64,000 nt of DNA from CAVWSM01 sp963799425 (lineage in GTDB: Bacteria; Actinomycetota; Actinomycetes; Jiangellales; Jiangellaceae), in NCBI GenBank assembly GCA_963799425.1, contig CAWCXA010000019.1, positions 124,001 to 188,000 of the forward strand, in the 5' to 3' direction. The notes under the pieces are model-generated. The model ran no database searches, had not been told where the DNA came from, and saw only the letters and a list, made by a program, of their open reading frames with translations. Position numbers and translations under genes: made by a program. Numbering within the stretch: the stretch's first letter is position 1; each line of letters opens with the position of its first letter. Positions 1-7,590 of this stretch are shown here, one piece after another.

Positions 1-1629
1 GGCCTCGACGCGAACGGCGTCGAGCATCGGGGGCACCAGGTTGCCGTCGCCCTGGGCCACCTCGACCATCGCGGCGAGCGCCGCATCGACCGCACCCTGG
101 TCGCGAGCGGCGCGGCGGCGGCCGAGCTCGGCGCGCTGGACCCGCTCCACCTCGTGCGACACGCGGAGGATCTCGACATCGTGAGTGACGGTCTGCGTGT
201 GCACGTTGACGCCGACGACCTTCTTGTCGCCCTTCTCGAGCGCTTGCTGATATTGGAAGGCCGCCTCTGCGATCTCGCCGGTGAACCAGCCGTCCTCGAT
301 GCCGCGCAGGATCCCCGCCGTCATCGGGCCGAAGGTGTCCTGCCAGCGCCGCTCGTCCTTGCCGAGCGCCCGGATGCGATCGAAGATGGCCTCCGCCTCG
401 GCCTCCATGCGGTCGGTGAGCGCCTCGACGTACCACGAGCCGCCGAGCGGGTCGGCGACGTTGACGACGCCGGTCTCGTCCATCAGCACCTGCTGCGTGC
501 GCAACGCGATCTCGGCGGCCTGCTCGGTCGGCAGGGCGAGCACCTCGTCGAGCGCGTTGGTGTGCAGCGAGTTGGTGCCGCCCAAGACTGCGGCAAGGGC
601 CTCAACGGCCGTACGCACGACGTTGTTGTAAGGCTGGTGACCGGTGAGCGAGACGCCGGCGGTCTGGGTGTGGAAGCGCAGCCACTGCGCCTTGTCGGTC
701 TTGGCGCCGTAGACGTCACGCAACCAGCGTGCCCAAATACGCCGCGCGGCACGGAACTTGGCGATCTCTTCGAAGAAGTCGACGTGACTGTCGAAGAAGA
801 ATGACAGCCCCGGTGCGAACACGTCGACGTCGAGCCCTCGGGAAAGCCCGAGCTCGACGTAGCCGAACCCGTCGGCCAGCGTGAAGGCCAGTTCCTGCGC
901 GGCCGTCGAGCCGGCCTCCCGGATGTGGTAGCCGGACACCGACAGCGGCTTGTAGTCGGGCACCTGCTCGGCGCACCACTCCATCAGGTCGCCGATGAGG
1001 CGCAGGTGCGGCTCCGGAGCGAACAGCCACTCCTTCTGGGCGGTGTACTCCTTGAAGATGTCGGTCTGCAGGGTGCCGTTGAGGACTCGTGGGTCGATGC
1101 CCTGCCGCTCGGCCGCGACGACGTACATGCAGAAGATCGGCACCGCCGGCCCGCTGATCGTCATCGACGTCGTGACGTCGCCGAGCGGAATGGCGTCGAA
1201 CAGCACCTCCATGTCGGCGGCGGAGTCGATCGCCACGCCGCAGTGACCCACCTCTCCGAGCGAACGCGGGTCGTCGGAGTCACGGCCCATGAGGGTCGGC
1301 ATGTCGAAGGCAACCGACAGCCCGCCGCCACCGTGGTTGAGGATCATGCGGTAACGCTCGTTGGTCTGCTGTGCGTTGCCGAAGCCGGCGAACTGCCGAA
1401 TCGTCCAGGTGCGGCCGCGGTAGCCGGTGGGATAGAGACCTCGGGTGTACGGGTAGTCGCCCGGCCAGCCGATGCGCTCCATGCGCGGGTCGGTGGCGCC
1501 TTCGGGCGGCCCGTAGACCGGGTCGAGGTCGGATCCGCTCAGCGTCGTGAAGTCGGCGTCGCGCGTCCGCGAAGCCTCGTAGCGCTCCTGCCAGCGGCGG
1601 CGGCCCGCCTCGATCTCGTCCGGCTGCAC
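1..1629 (-). CDS. icmA: Isobutyryl-CoA mutase large subunit (IcmA-type), 3' end outside window
   Basis: This is the substrate-binding TIM-barrel subunit of a coenzyme-B12-dependent acyl-CoA mutase that interconverts isobutyryl-CoA and n-butyryl-CoA. 543 residues are visible from a GTG start at 1629, with a GGGAG ribosome site 7 nt upstream; the C-terminus lies beyond base 1. The motif RGLYPTGY...TWTIRQFAGFG puts Phe at residue 80, and GTLQTDIFKEYTAQ puts Gln at residue 198. These are the two residues that set isobutyryl-CoA mutase apart from methylmalonyl-CoA mutase, which has Tyr89 and Arg207. No B12-binding domain is seen, so a separate small subunit (IcmB) is expected elsewhere. MeaB, epimerase and a cobalamin adenosyltransferase lie nearby. 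The family call is very sure; substrate is inferred from the two residues. Confidence 0.88.
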   Translation of the reverse strand, partial: MQPDEIEAGRRRWQERYEASRTRDADFTTLSGSDLDPVYGPPEGATDPRMERIGWPGDYPYTRGLYPTGYRGRTWTIRQFAGFGNAQQTNERYRMILNHGGGGLSVAFDMPTLMGRDSDDPRSLGEVGHCGVAIDSAADMEVLFDAIPLGDVTTSMTISGPAVPIFCMYVVAAERQGIDPRVLNGTLQTDIFKEYTAQKEWLFAPEPHLRLIGDLMEWCAEQVPDYKPLSVSGYHIREAGSTAAQELAFTLADGFGYVELGLSRGLDVDVFAPGLSFFFDSHVDFFEEIAKFRAARRIWARWLRDVYGAKTDKAQWLRFHTQTAGVSLTGHQPYNNVVRTAVEALAAVLGGTNSLHTNALDEVLALPTEQAAEIALRTQQVLMDETGVVNVADPLGGSWYVEALTDRMEAEAEAIFDRIRALGKDERRWQDTFGPMTAGILRGIEDGWFTGEIAEAAFQYQQALEKGDKKVVGVNVHTQTVTHDVEILRVSHEVERVQRAELGRRRAARDQGAVDAALAAMVEVAQGDGNLVPPMLDAVRVEA

Positions 1630-1677
1630 GGTGGAGCTCCCTCGGTCGGCGGGTCGTCGTGCCTGGTCCCACGATAG

Positions 1678-1689
1678 TTGGACGTCCAA
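1678..1689. promoter_or_regulatory. Perfect palindrome TTGGACGTCCAA upstream of icmA
   Basis: TTGGACGTCCAA reads the same on both strands and lies about 50-60 nt upstream of the icmA start, where a promoter would sit. A dimeric repressor such as a TetR-family acyl-CoA sensor is a reasonable guess. No TetR gene is present in the window, so the cognate factor is unknown. Confidence 0.45.
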
Positions 1690-1765
1690 GTAAGCGCAGC
1701 GGCGCGGGCCGGCACGGTGGTGTCCCAACTGCTGGACGCCCCATCCGGTCAATCCCATGGGTTCA

Positions 1766-1785
1766 CTAGGTTTTGTTTCCTATCC
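1766..1785. promoter_or_regulatory. Probable Rrf2 operator in the importer promoter
   Basis: The element TAGGT-N7-CCTATCC lies 35-54 nt upstream of the binding-protein start. It shares TAGGT and CCTATCC, at the same spacing, with the near-perfect 22-bp palindrome just downstream of the Rrf2 gene at 5062-5083, and CCTATCCAG is shared at the right edge. I infer that the Rrf2 protein encoded at the end of this cluster binds here and represses or activates the transporter. Confidence 0.45.
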
Positions 1786-1819
1786 AGTTAGCAGGGAATT
1801 GTCGGAGGGACTCAGCATC

Positions 1820-2902
1820 GTGACCAGCACCCGATCCGCCCGCTCACTCGTCGCCGCCGCCCTGGCCGGAGTGCTCACCCTGGCGGCCGCGTGCGGCGGT
1901 GACGACGCTGGTACGGAGTCCAATGGCGGCGACGGTGGGGCCGCAGCCGCGCCCGAGTCCGTACGACTGGGCTACTTCCCCAACTTCACGCACGCACCGG
2001 CGATCGTCGGGATCGAGGAGGGTTACTTCGCCGATGCCCTCGGAGCGGAGACGACGCTCGAGACCACGGCGTTCAACGCGGGCCCGGCAGCGATCGAGGC
2101 GCTGTTGTCCGGCGCAATCGACGCCACCTTCATAGGCCCCAACCCGGCCATCAACGGCTTTGCGCAGAGCCACGGCGAGGCGCTCCGCATCGTCTCCGGG
2201 GCCGCCTCCGGCGGGGTGTCGTTCGTGGTCAAGCCGGAGATCGACGGACCCGACGACCTCGAGGGCAAGAACATCGGTACGCCGCAACTCGGCAACACCC
2301 AGGACGTCGCCCTCCGCTACTGGCTGAAGGAGAACGGACTCGAGACCGACACCGAGGGCGGCGGGGACGTGCACATCCTGCCGCAAGAGAACTCGCAGAT
2401 TCTGCAAGCGTTCTCGCAGGGCTCGCTCGACGGTGCATGGGTCCCCGAGCCATGGGCGACCCGCCTCGTCGACGAGGCGGGCGGCAAGGTGCTCCTCGAC
2501 GAGTCGACGCTGTGGCCGGACACCGACGGGCAGTTCGTCATCACCCACCTGATCGTGGCCACGGAGTTCCTCGAGGAGCACCCGGACACCGTGAAGAAGC
2601 TCATCGAGGGCGAGCAACAGGCGCTCGACCTCATCGAGTCCGACCCGGCCGCCGCGCAGAAGGCGACCAACGACGGCATCGAGGCAGTGACACAGAACCG
2701 CATCAACGACGAGCTGCTCGCGGCGGCCTGGCAGAACGTGACGTTCACCTCCGACCCGCTCGCGTCCACGCTCCGGACCTCGGCAGACCACGCCGAAGAG
2801 GTTGGCCTGCTCGACCCGGTCGACTTGGAGGGCATCTACGACCTGTCGCTGCTCAACGAAGTGCTGAGCGCGACCGGCAGGGACGAGGTGAGCGACGAAT
2901 GA
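1820..2902 (+). CDS. ABC transporter substrate-binding lipoprotein, SsuA/NMT1 family
   Basis: This is the extracytoplasmic binding protein of a sulfonate/nitrate/taurine-type importer. The GTG at 1820 is chosen because GGAGGGA lies 9 nt upstream and because it gives a clean lipoprotein signal: TSTRSARS, a hydrophobic stretch, then LAAAC with the lipidated Cys at residue 25. The mature part has the family's YFPNFTHAPA start, followed by GPAAIEALLSGAIDATFIGP and EPWATRL, as in SsuA-like proteins. At 360 residues it is a little longer than SsuA (about 320). Its stop overlaps the ATPase start (ATGA). The substrate is not proven; aliphatic sulfonates or another organosulfur compound are most likely, in line with the Rrf2 gene that follows. 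Confidence 0.85.
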   Translation: MTSTRSARSLVAAALAGVLTLAAACGGDDAGTESNGGDGGAAAAPESVRLGYFPNFTHAPAIVGIEEGYFADALGAETTLETTAFNAGPAAIEALLSGAIDATFIGPNPAINGFAQSHGEALRIVSGAASGGVSFVVKPEIDGPDDLEGKNIGTPQLGNTQDVALRYWLKENGLETDTEGGGDVHILPQENSQILQAFSQGSLDGAWVPEPWATRLVDEAGGKVLLDESTLWPDTDGQFVITHLIVATEFLEEHPDTVKKLIEGEQQALDLIESDPAAAQKATNDGIEAVTQNRINDELLAAAWQNVTFTSDPLASTLRTSADHAEEVGLLDPVDLEGIYDLSLLNEVLSATGRDEVSDE

Positions 2903-3699
2903 CCAATCCGGTCGATCTGGTCCCGTTGAGTTCCAACGGATCCGCCCCCCTGGCCCGGACCGCGACAGCGGTCCGGATCACCGGCGTCACAAAGCGCTTC
3001 GGCCGTGGCGCGCACTCGACGGTTGCCCTCCAGGACCTCGACCTGCAGGTGGCCGAAGGTGAGTTCGTCTGCCTGCTCGGTAGGTCGGGTTGTGGAAAGA
3101 GCACCTTGCTCTCATTGGTGGCAGGACTCGACGACCCGACGAGCGGCGCGATCGACGTCGGTGGGCGCAAGGTCTCGATGATGTTCCAGGACGCGACGCT
3201 GTTCCCGTGGTTGACCGTCCGGGGAAACATCGAGCTCGCGCTGCGCCTGGGCGGGGTGCCCAAGAAGGAGCGGTTGGGACGCATTGACGAGCTGCTCGCA
3301 CTCGTACGGCTTCAGGGCAAGGCAGAGAAGCGACCGCACGAGCTGTCCGGGGGGATGCGGCAACGAATCGCGTTGGCGCGGGCGCTAGCCCAGGACGCCC
3401 GGGTGCTGCTCATGGACGAGCCGTTCGGCGCACTCGACGCGATGACCCGCGATGTGCTGCACGACGAGATCGAGCGGATCTGGCGGGAGCGCGCGCTCAC
3501 CGTGCTCTTCGTGACCCACAACGTCCGCGAGGCCGTGCGGCTTGGCGACCGTGTGGTGCTCTTCCAGCCGTCACCGGGACGCATCGACACCGTGACCCCG
3601 ATTCTGACGCCACGACCGCGGCGCATCGACTCCCCTGAAGTCTCAGAGCAGGCAGCGGCGCTTACCGACCGCTTGCACCAGCAGGAAGCGGTGGCCTGA
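2899..3699 (+). CDS. ABC importer ATPase, SsuB/TauB family
   Basis: This is the nucleotide-binding subunit that powers the adjacent permease. Of its 266 residues, Walker A is GRSGCGKST (61-69), the Q-loop is MMFQDATLFPW (Gln97), the signature is LSGGMRQR (149-156), and Walker B is LLMDEP with the D-loop GALD (to 180). The MFQ-LFPW context is typical of nitrate/sulfonate/taurine ATPases. The start ATG overlaps the binding-protein stop and its own stop overlaps the permease ATG, so all three genes are translationally coupled. An upstream in-frame extension exists but lies inside the preceding gene and is not used. Confidence 0.88.
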   Translation: MTNPVDLVPLSSNGSAPLARTATAVRITGVTKRFGRGAHSTVALQDLDLQVAEGEFVCLLGRSGCGKSTLLSLVAGLDDPTSGAIDVGGRKVSMMFQDATLFPWLTVRGNIELALRLGGVPKKERLGRIDELLALVRLQGKAEKRPHELSGGMRQRIALARALAQDARVLLMDEPFGALDAMTRDVLHDEIERIWRERALTVLFVTHNVREAVRLGDRVVLFQPSPGRIDTVTPILTPRPRRIDSPEVSEQAAALTDRLHQQEAVA

Positions 3700-4553
3700 T
3701 GAGTGCCCCGACCGCCACCGTTGACGGGCTCGAGCAGGTCGCCGCGCCCGAGGACTATCGGACGCCGCTCGGCAAGCGCATCTGGGACAAGACCTGGCCA
3801 CCGGTAGCTGCGATCGCCCTGGCCCTCGGGGTTTGGCAGCTCGTCTACCTGTCCAACTGGCGCCCCGACTATGTCTTCCCGAGCCCCGCCACCACGTTCT
3901 CGGTGCTCGCCGAACGCATCGCCGACGGTCAGCTGTGGGAGCCGATCGCGCGCACGCTGGTCCGCGCCACCATCGGCTTCGCGCTCGCATTGATTGTGGG
4001 CACGCTGGTCGGGCTCGCCGTCGCCCGCTTCAAGGCGCTCCGCACGGCGGTGGGCTCGCTTATCACCGGGCTACAGACGATGCCCTCGGTCGCGTGGTTC
4101 CCCCTGGCCATCCTGCTGTTCCAGCTGTCCGAGCAGGCAATCCTGTTCGTCGTCATCCTCGGTGCAGCGCCATCGATCGCCAACGGCATCATCTCGGGGA
4201 TCGACGACCTGCCACCGGCGCTGGTCCGGGCTGGTCGGGTGCTTGGTGCACGTGGCGTGGCGATGTACCGGTACGTCGTCGTCCCCGCTGCCCTGCCGGC
4301 CTACTTGGCCGGGCTCAAGCAGGGGTGGGCGTTCGCGTGGCGGAGCCTCATGGCCGGCGAGTTGCTGGCCATCGTGGCGGGGCACGGATCCCTCGGACAG
4401 CTGCTGCAGTTCGACCGCGAGTTCTCCAACGCGGCCGGGCTGCTCTCCACCATGATCGTTATTCTCGTCATAGGCATGGCGGTGGATGCGATCTTCGGCT
4501 ACATCACCAACGGCGTGCGGCGCCGCCGGGGACTGGGGGCGTTGCGCCTCTAG
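3699..4553 (+). CDS. ABC importer permease, SsuC/TauC family
   Basis: This is the membrane subunit of the sulfonate/nitrate-type importer, 284 residues. About six hydrophobic segments are visible, starting near residue 29 (VAAIALALGVWQLVYL). The cytoplasmic EAA-type coupling loop is recognisable around LVRAGRVLGARG, in the position expected for contact with the ATPase. The ATG overlaps the ATPase stop codon. Only 10 bp separate its stop from the Rrf2 regulator, so the four genes are probably one transcript. Confidence 0.87.
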   Translation: MSAPTATVDGLEQVAAPEDYRTPLGKRIWDKTWPPVAAIALALGVWQLVYLSNWRPDYVFPSPATTFSVLAERIADGQLWEPIARTLVRATIGFALALIVGTLVGLAVARFKALRTAVGSLITGLQTMPSVAWFPLAILLFQLSEQAILFVVILGAAPSIANGIISGIDDLPPALVRAGRVLGARGVAMYRYVVVPAALPAYLAGLKQGWAFAWRSLMAGELLAIVAGHGSLGQLLQFDREFSNAAGLLSTMIVILVIGMAVDAIFGYITNGVRRRRGLGALRL

Positions 4554-4563
4554 TCTTCCCTTT

Positions 4564-5019
4564 GTGCACGTGACTGCTCGCGCCGACTACGCCGTACGTG
4601 CCATGGTCGAGCTGGCCGCGTCGCCAGACGGGTTGGCGACCCGGCAGCAGCTGTCGGAGGCGCAGGGGATCCCGGGAAAGTTTCTCGAGGCGATCCTCAC
4701 CGACCTACGTCGGGCCGGACTGCTGTCGGCACAGCGCGGGTCACGTGGCGGCTTTCGGTTGGCGCTGCCGCCAGAGCAGATCCCCCTGGCGACCGTGATC
4801 CGCGCCGTCGAAGGTCCGCTGGCCGCAGTGCGGGGCGAGTCTCCTGAAGAGACGGCCTACCCCGGTGCGGCCGAGCCGCTCACCAAGGTCTGGGTCGCGC
4901 TACGCGCCAGCCTGCGACAGGTGCTGGAGACCACGACGGTTGCCGATGTCGCGGCGGGGGTGCTGCCGTCGTCGGTGGTCGAGCTGCTGGCCGAACCGGA
5001 TGCGTGGGTACGCCGCTGA
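4564..5019 (+). CDS. Rrf2-family regulator without iron-sulfur cysteines
   Basis: A 151-residue winged-helix regulator starting at GTG 4564. The N-terminal ADYAVRAMVELA and the helix-turn-helix with GIPGKFLEAILTDLRRAGLLSAQRGSRGGFRLA are diagnostic of Rrf2. There is no cysteine anywhere in the protein, so it cannot ligate an Fe-S cluster as IscR, NsrR or RsrR do. It resembles CymR-like members, which sense sulfur status through a partner or ligand. Being the last gene of a sulfonate-type importer operon, it is most likely the local sulfur-responsive regulator. A matching palindrome lies 43 bp past its stop and a related site lies in the importer promoter. Confidence 0.85.
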   Translation: MHVTARADYAVRAMVELAASPDGLATRQQLSEAQGIPGKFLEAILTDLRRAGLLSAQRGSRGGFRLALPPEQIPLATVIRAVEGPLAAVRGESPEETAYPGAAEPLTKVWVALRASLRQVLETTTVADVAAGVLPSSVVELLAEPDAWVRR

Positions 5020-5061
5020 GGGTCGCTGCCGCGATCGGCTTGCACAGGCAGATTGCCACTC

Positions 5062-5083
5062 GGATAGGTGTATACGCCTATCC
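5062..5083. promoter_or_regulatory. 22-bp near-perfect palindrome, probable Rrf2 operator
   Basis: The site has arms GGATAGG and CCTATCC around a self-complementary GTATAC core; only one base pair breaks the symmetry. It sits between the convergent rrf2 and marR genes. The right arm and the TAGGT in the left arm recur in the importer promoter at 1766-1785. A weak terminator hairpin is the alternative, but there is no T-tract and the A/T-containing core is unlike a terminator loop. Confidence 0.5.
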
Positions 5084-5101
5084 AGGAAACCAGGTGCCCA
5101 C

Positions 5102-5620
5102 TCAGCGTGATCGTTGCTCGTCGAAGTCGCCCGCCGCGATGCGCACGCTGCGGAACACCTCGAACACTGACCTCCGCTGCGCGTCGTCGAGCGAGCCGAG
5201 CCCGAACTCGGCGGCCATCAGATCCTTGGTTGCGCGCTCGACCACATCGCGCCCGGCGTCGCTGATGCGCGCGAGTGTGCCGCGTCCGTCGCGGGGATTG
5301 GGCTCGCGGGTGACATAGCCCGACCGCTCCAGCCGGTCGACGATGTTGGTGGCGCTCGTGGGGTGGACCATCAGCCGCTCCCCCACCTTGGCCATCGGCA
5401 GCGCACCCTTGCGCGAGAAGGACAACAGCACCAGCGCCTCGTAGCGGGCGAACGTAAGATCGTGCGGCCGTACGATCGCGTCGAACTCCGCAAGCAACAG
5501 CTGGTGCACACGCATCACCGACGTGGCTGCCGCCATCGCCTCGGACGGGCCGAACCGCCCCTCCCATGTCGCCGCGGCGCGCTCTATGGGGTCGAAGCTC
5601 AGACCGAGGGGCTTGGACAC
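5102..5620 (-). CDS. MarR-family transcriptional regulator
   Basis: A 172-residue winged-helix protein. The recognition region is LTFARYEALVLLSFSRKGALPMAKVGERLMVHPTSATNIVDRLERSGYVTRE, followed by the wing with NPRDGRGTLARISDAG; both are typical MarR features. The start is a GTG at 5620 with a weak ribosome site. It ends convergently with the Rrf2 gene and follows the PH-domain gene by 18 bp on the same strand, so it may be read with it. The ligand and targets cannot be told from sequence. Confidence 0.85.
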   Translation of the reverse strand: MSKPLGLSFDPIERAAATWEGRFGPSEAMAAATSVMRVHQLLLAEFDAIVRPHDLTFARYEALVLLSFSRKGALPMAKVGERLMVHPTSATNIVDRLERSGYVTREPNPRDGRGTLARISDAGRDVVERATKDLMAAEFGLGSLDDAQRRSVFEVFRSVRIAAGDFDEQRSR

Positions 5621-5638
5621 GCCGTCACCGTAACCGAC

Positions 5639-6367
5639 CTAGACGTGCGGCGGCTGCGTCGGCTGGGCTCCGTGCTCCGACACGGTCGAAACACGGACCG
5701 GGCCCGTGGCGGTCCGGTAAGGCCGGTGTGGGTGGCTGTGCCTGCCGGGTTTCGCCGCCTGGGCCTCCAGCCCGGTGCGCACCTCCTGGATGATGCGGTC
5801 GCGCTGGTCCGGGTGAGGGATGAAGCGGATCTCCCGGATGCCCTGCTCCTGCGCCGCAGTCTCGAGCACGATATGACCCCAACCGAAGATGCGGCCTGTG
5901 AACGGCTTGCGCACTGTCACGTCGAGCAGCCGCGATGTGGGCATCGAGGCGCGACGCTGCAAGAACACCCCCCACACGCGAAAGACCCGGATGTTGGTGA
6001 TCACAAACCGGTCCAGGTGCTGAAACAGCGACCGGTAGGCGCCAAAGGCGAAAATGGCCACGACCATGGTCACGGGCACCCATATGAGCTTTACCTCTGT
6101 GCGCGGCAGCCAGAACAACGCGAGCAACAGCGCGAAGAGCATGATCGACCCAGGGATGACGTGGACGATCCAGTGGTGCGGGACCTCATCGATAACCCGC
6201 TCGCGCGAGACCAATGATTGCCGCACGCGGGGGTTGACGAAGCCACCAAGCCAGTGGACGAAACGGCGGCCCATCTCGAGCGGTCGGGGAAACCGCTCGG
6301 CACGGTCGGCCAGCGAGTGCAGCACACCCTCGACGTGCTCACCCAGCTGCCGCCGGGGCTGGGTCAC
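5639..6367 (-). CDS. Membrane protein with bacterial PH-like domain
   Basis: A 242-residue protein. A soluble N-terminal part is followed by two transmembrane helices (about 73-90 and 96-111) and then a bacterial PH-like (YdbT/YdbS-type) segment reading RFVITNIRVFRVWGVFLQRRASMPTSRLLDVTV. The function is unknown; the family is membrane-associated and widespread in actinobacteria. The GTG start overlaps the stop of the 51-residue ORF upstream (GTGA), so the two are translationally coupled. The C-terminal 40 residues are Pro/His-rich and probably disordered. Confidence 0.75.
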   Translation of the reverse strand: MTQPRRQLGEHVEGVLHSLADRAERFPRPLEMGRRFVHWLGGFVNPRVRQSLVSRERVIDEVPHHWIVHVIPGSIMLFALLLALFWLPRTEVKLIWVPVTMVVAIFAFGAYRSLFQHLDRFVITNIRVFRVWGVFLQRRASMPTSRLLDVTVRKPFTGRIFGWGHIVLETAAQEQGIREIRFIPHPDQRDRIIQEVRTGLEAQAAKPGRHSHPHRPYRTATGPVRVSTVSEHGAQPTQPPHV

Positions 6368-6519
6368 GAGAACAGATCCGACACCGCGCTCGCAACGCTC
6401 TCGAACACATCGGCGATGAAGGTGCCGATGTCGTTGATGATGTCGCTAAAGCCGCTGGGGTCGACCGCGATGAAGTAGATCAGGAACGCGAACCCGACGA
6501 AGGCGAAGAACTTCTTCAT
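6364..6519 (-). CDS. Small membrane protein, 51 residues
   Basis: This ORF begins MKKFFAFVGFAFLIYFIAVD and ends with VASAVSDLFS. One N-terminal hydrophobic helix (about residues 4-19) is followed by an amphipathic segment. A ribosome site (GAAGGGA) lies about 10 nt upstream of the ATG at 6519. The stop codon overlaps the GTG of the PH-domain gene, which implies coupled translation and a shared role at the membrane. I do not recognise a named family. The good start, the coupling and the codon composition support it as a real gene. Confidence 0.65.
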   Translation of the reverse strand: MKKFFAFVGFAFLIYFIAVDPSGFSDIINDIGTFIADVFESVASAVSDLFS

Positions 6520-6629
6520 CGGCGGTTGGTCCCTTCAGTGGGTGAGTGGATCAAGGCAGGTCACCTGATTTCTACCGCATGTCGCGGCGCAGTATCAGGC
6601 GGGCGCGCCGACTTGGGTAAGATCGACGT

Positions 6630-7586
6630 TCAGATCGACGCCATCAGCTCGTCAGCAGCAGCGTACGGATCGCGCGTCCCGGCAACCACGTCTGCGGCGA
6701 GTTCGTCGAGTCGTACGGAGCCGTGGAACTGCTCAAATCGGGCACGCAGTCCCGCCAGCGCGATAGCTTCTACCTCACCCCGCGCGCGTGCGACGCGGCG
6801 TCGCTGCAGCTCACCCGACTGTTCCAGGCGAGCGTGATGCTTGTGGATCGCGTCGACGAGCTCCGCGATACCTTCGCCGCGGTCGGCGATCGTCGTGAGC
6901 ACTGGACGTCGCACGCTGCCCTCGGCTCGCTCGCCGAGAGCGAGCATCGCCCGTAGGTCGCGGCGCACCTGGTCGGCGCCGTCGCGGTCGGCCTTGTTGA
7001 CGACGTAGATGTCCCCGATCTCGAGCAGCCCCGCCTTCGCAGCCTGGATGCCATCACCGAGCCCGGGTGCGAGCATCACGAGTGTCGTGTCCGCCGTCGA
7101 CGCAACCTCAACCTCGGACTGACCGACGCCGACGGTCTCCAGCAGCACCACGTCACACCCCACCGCATCGAGCACCCGCAGGGCCTGCGGCGTCGCCCAC
7201 GAAAGCCCCCCGAGATGTCCTCGACTGGCCATCGACCGGATGTAGACACCGCGGTCGGTGGCGTGCTCCTGCATGCGTACGCGGTCACCGAGCAGGGCGC
7301 CACCGGTGAACGGTGACGACGGATCGACGGCGAGCACGCCGACGGTGCGGTCGTCCGCGCGCAGCCGTTGCACGAGGGCCGAGGTGAGGGTCGACTTCCC
7401 GACGCCGGGTGCTCCAGTGATGCCGATCACGTACGAGGAGAACGCGTACGGCGCCATCGCCGCCATCACTTCGCGCAGCATCGGCGAGGCGTCCTCAACG
7501 AGCGAGATGAGCCGAGCGACTGCGCGGTGCGAGCCGGAGCGCGCCGCGGCGACCAGGTCGGCCGCGCCGGATGACGTCAGTGTCAA
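6630..7586 (-). CDS. meaB: MeaB/ArgK-type G-protein chaperone of a B12-dependent mutase
   Basis: A G3E-family GTPase that gates loading and repair of adenosylcobalamin in methylmalonyl-CoA-type mutases. Walker A is GAPGVGKST, followed by DPSSPFTGGALLGDRVRM, the switch region LLETVGVGQSEVEV, and the base-specificity motif NKAD. The ORF runs further upstream inside the thiolase gene; homologues start near LVAAARSGSHRAVARLISLVED, so I place the start at TTG 7586, five bases after the thiolase stop, with GAAGG 9 nt upstream. This gives 318 residues. Thiolase and meaB are evidently co-transcribed. The partner could be IcmA at the window start or a methylmalonyl-CoA mutase elsewhere. Confidence 0.85.
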   Translation of the reverse strand: MTLTSSGAADLVAAARSGSHRAVARLISLVEDASPMLREVMAAMAPYAFSSYVIGITGAPGVGKSTLTSALVQRLRADDRTVGVLAVDPSSPFTGGALLGDRVRMQEHATDRGVYIRSMASRGHLGGLSWATPQALRVLDAVGCDVVLLETVGVGQSEVEVASTADTTLVMLAPGLGDGIQAAKAGLLEIGDIYVVNKADRDGADQVRRDLRAMLALGERAEGSVRRPVLTTIADRGEGIAELVDAIHKHHARLEQSGELQRRRVARARGEVEAIALAGLRARFEQFHGSVRLDELAADVVAGTRDPYAAADELMASI

Positions 7587-7590
7587 CGGA

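Larger units (their letters stand above)
1630..1819. promoter_or_regulatory. Divergent intergenic region between icmA and the ABC importer
   Basis: This 190-bp spacer must hold the promoters of both divergent units. It contains two separate symmetric sites, listed individually: a perfect 12-bp palindrome close to icmA and a TAGGT...CCTATCC element close to the importer. An in-frame ATG at 1757 would extend the binding protein by 21 residues, but the sequence there does not look like a signal peptide and the GTG at 1820 has a much better ribosome site. Confidence 0.6.

Noticed and set aside
1757..1819. ATG 1757 as start of the binding protein
   Set aside because: It would put 21 polar residues before the lipoprotein signal and would place the probable operator inside the gene.
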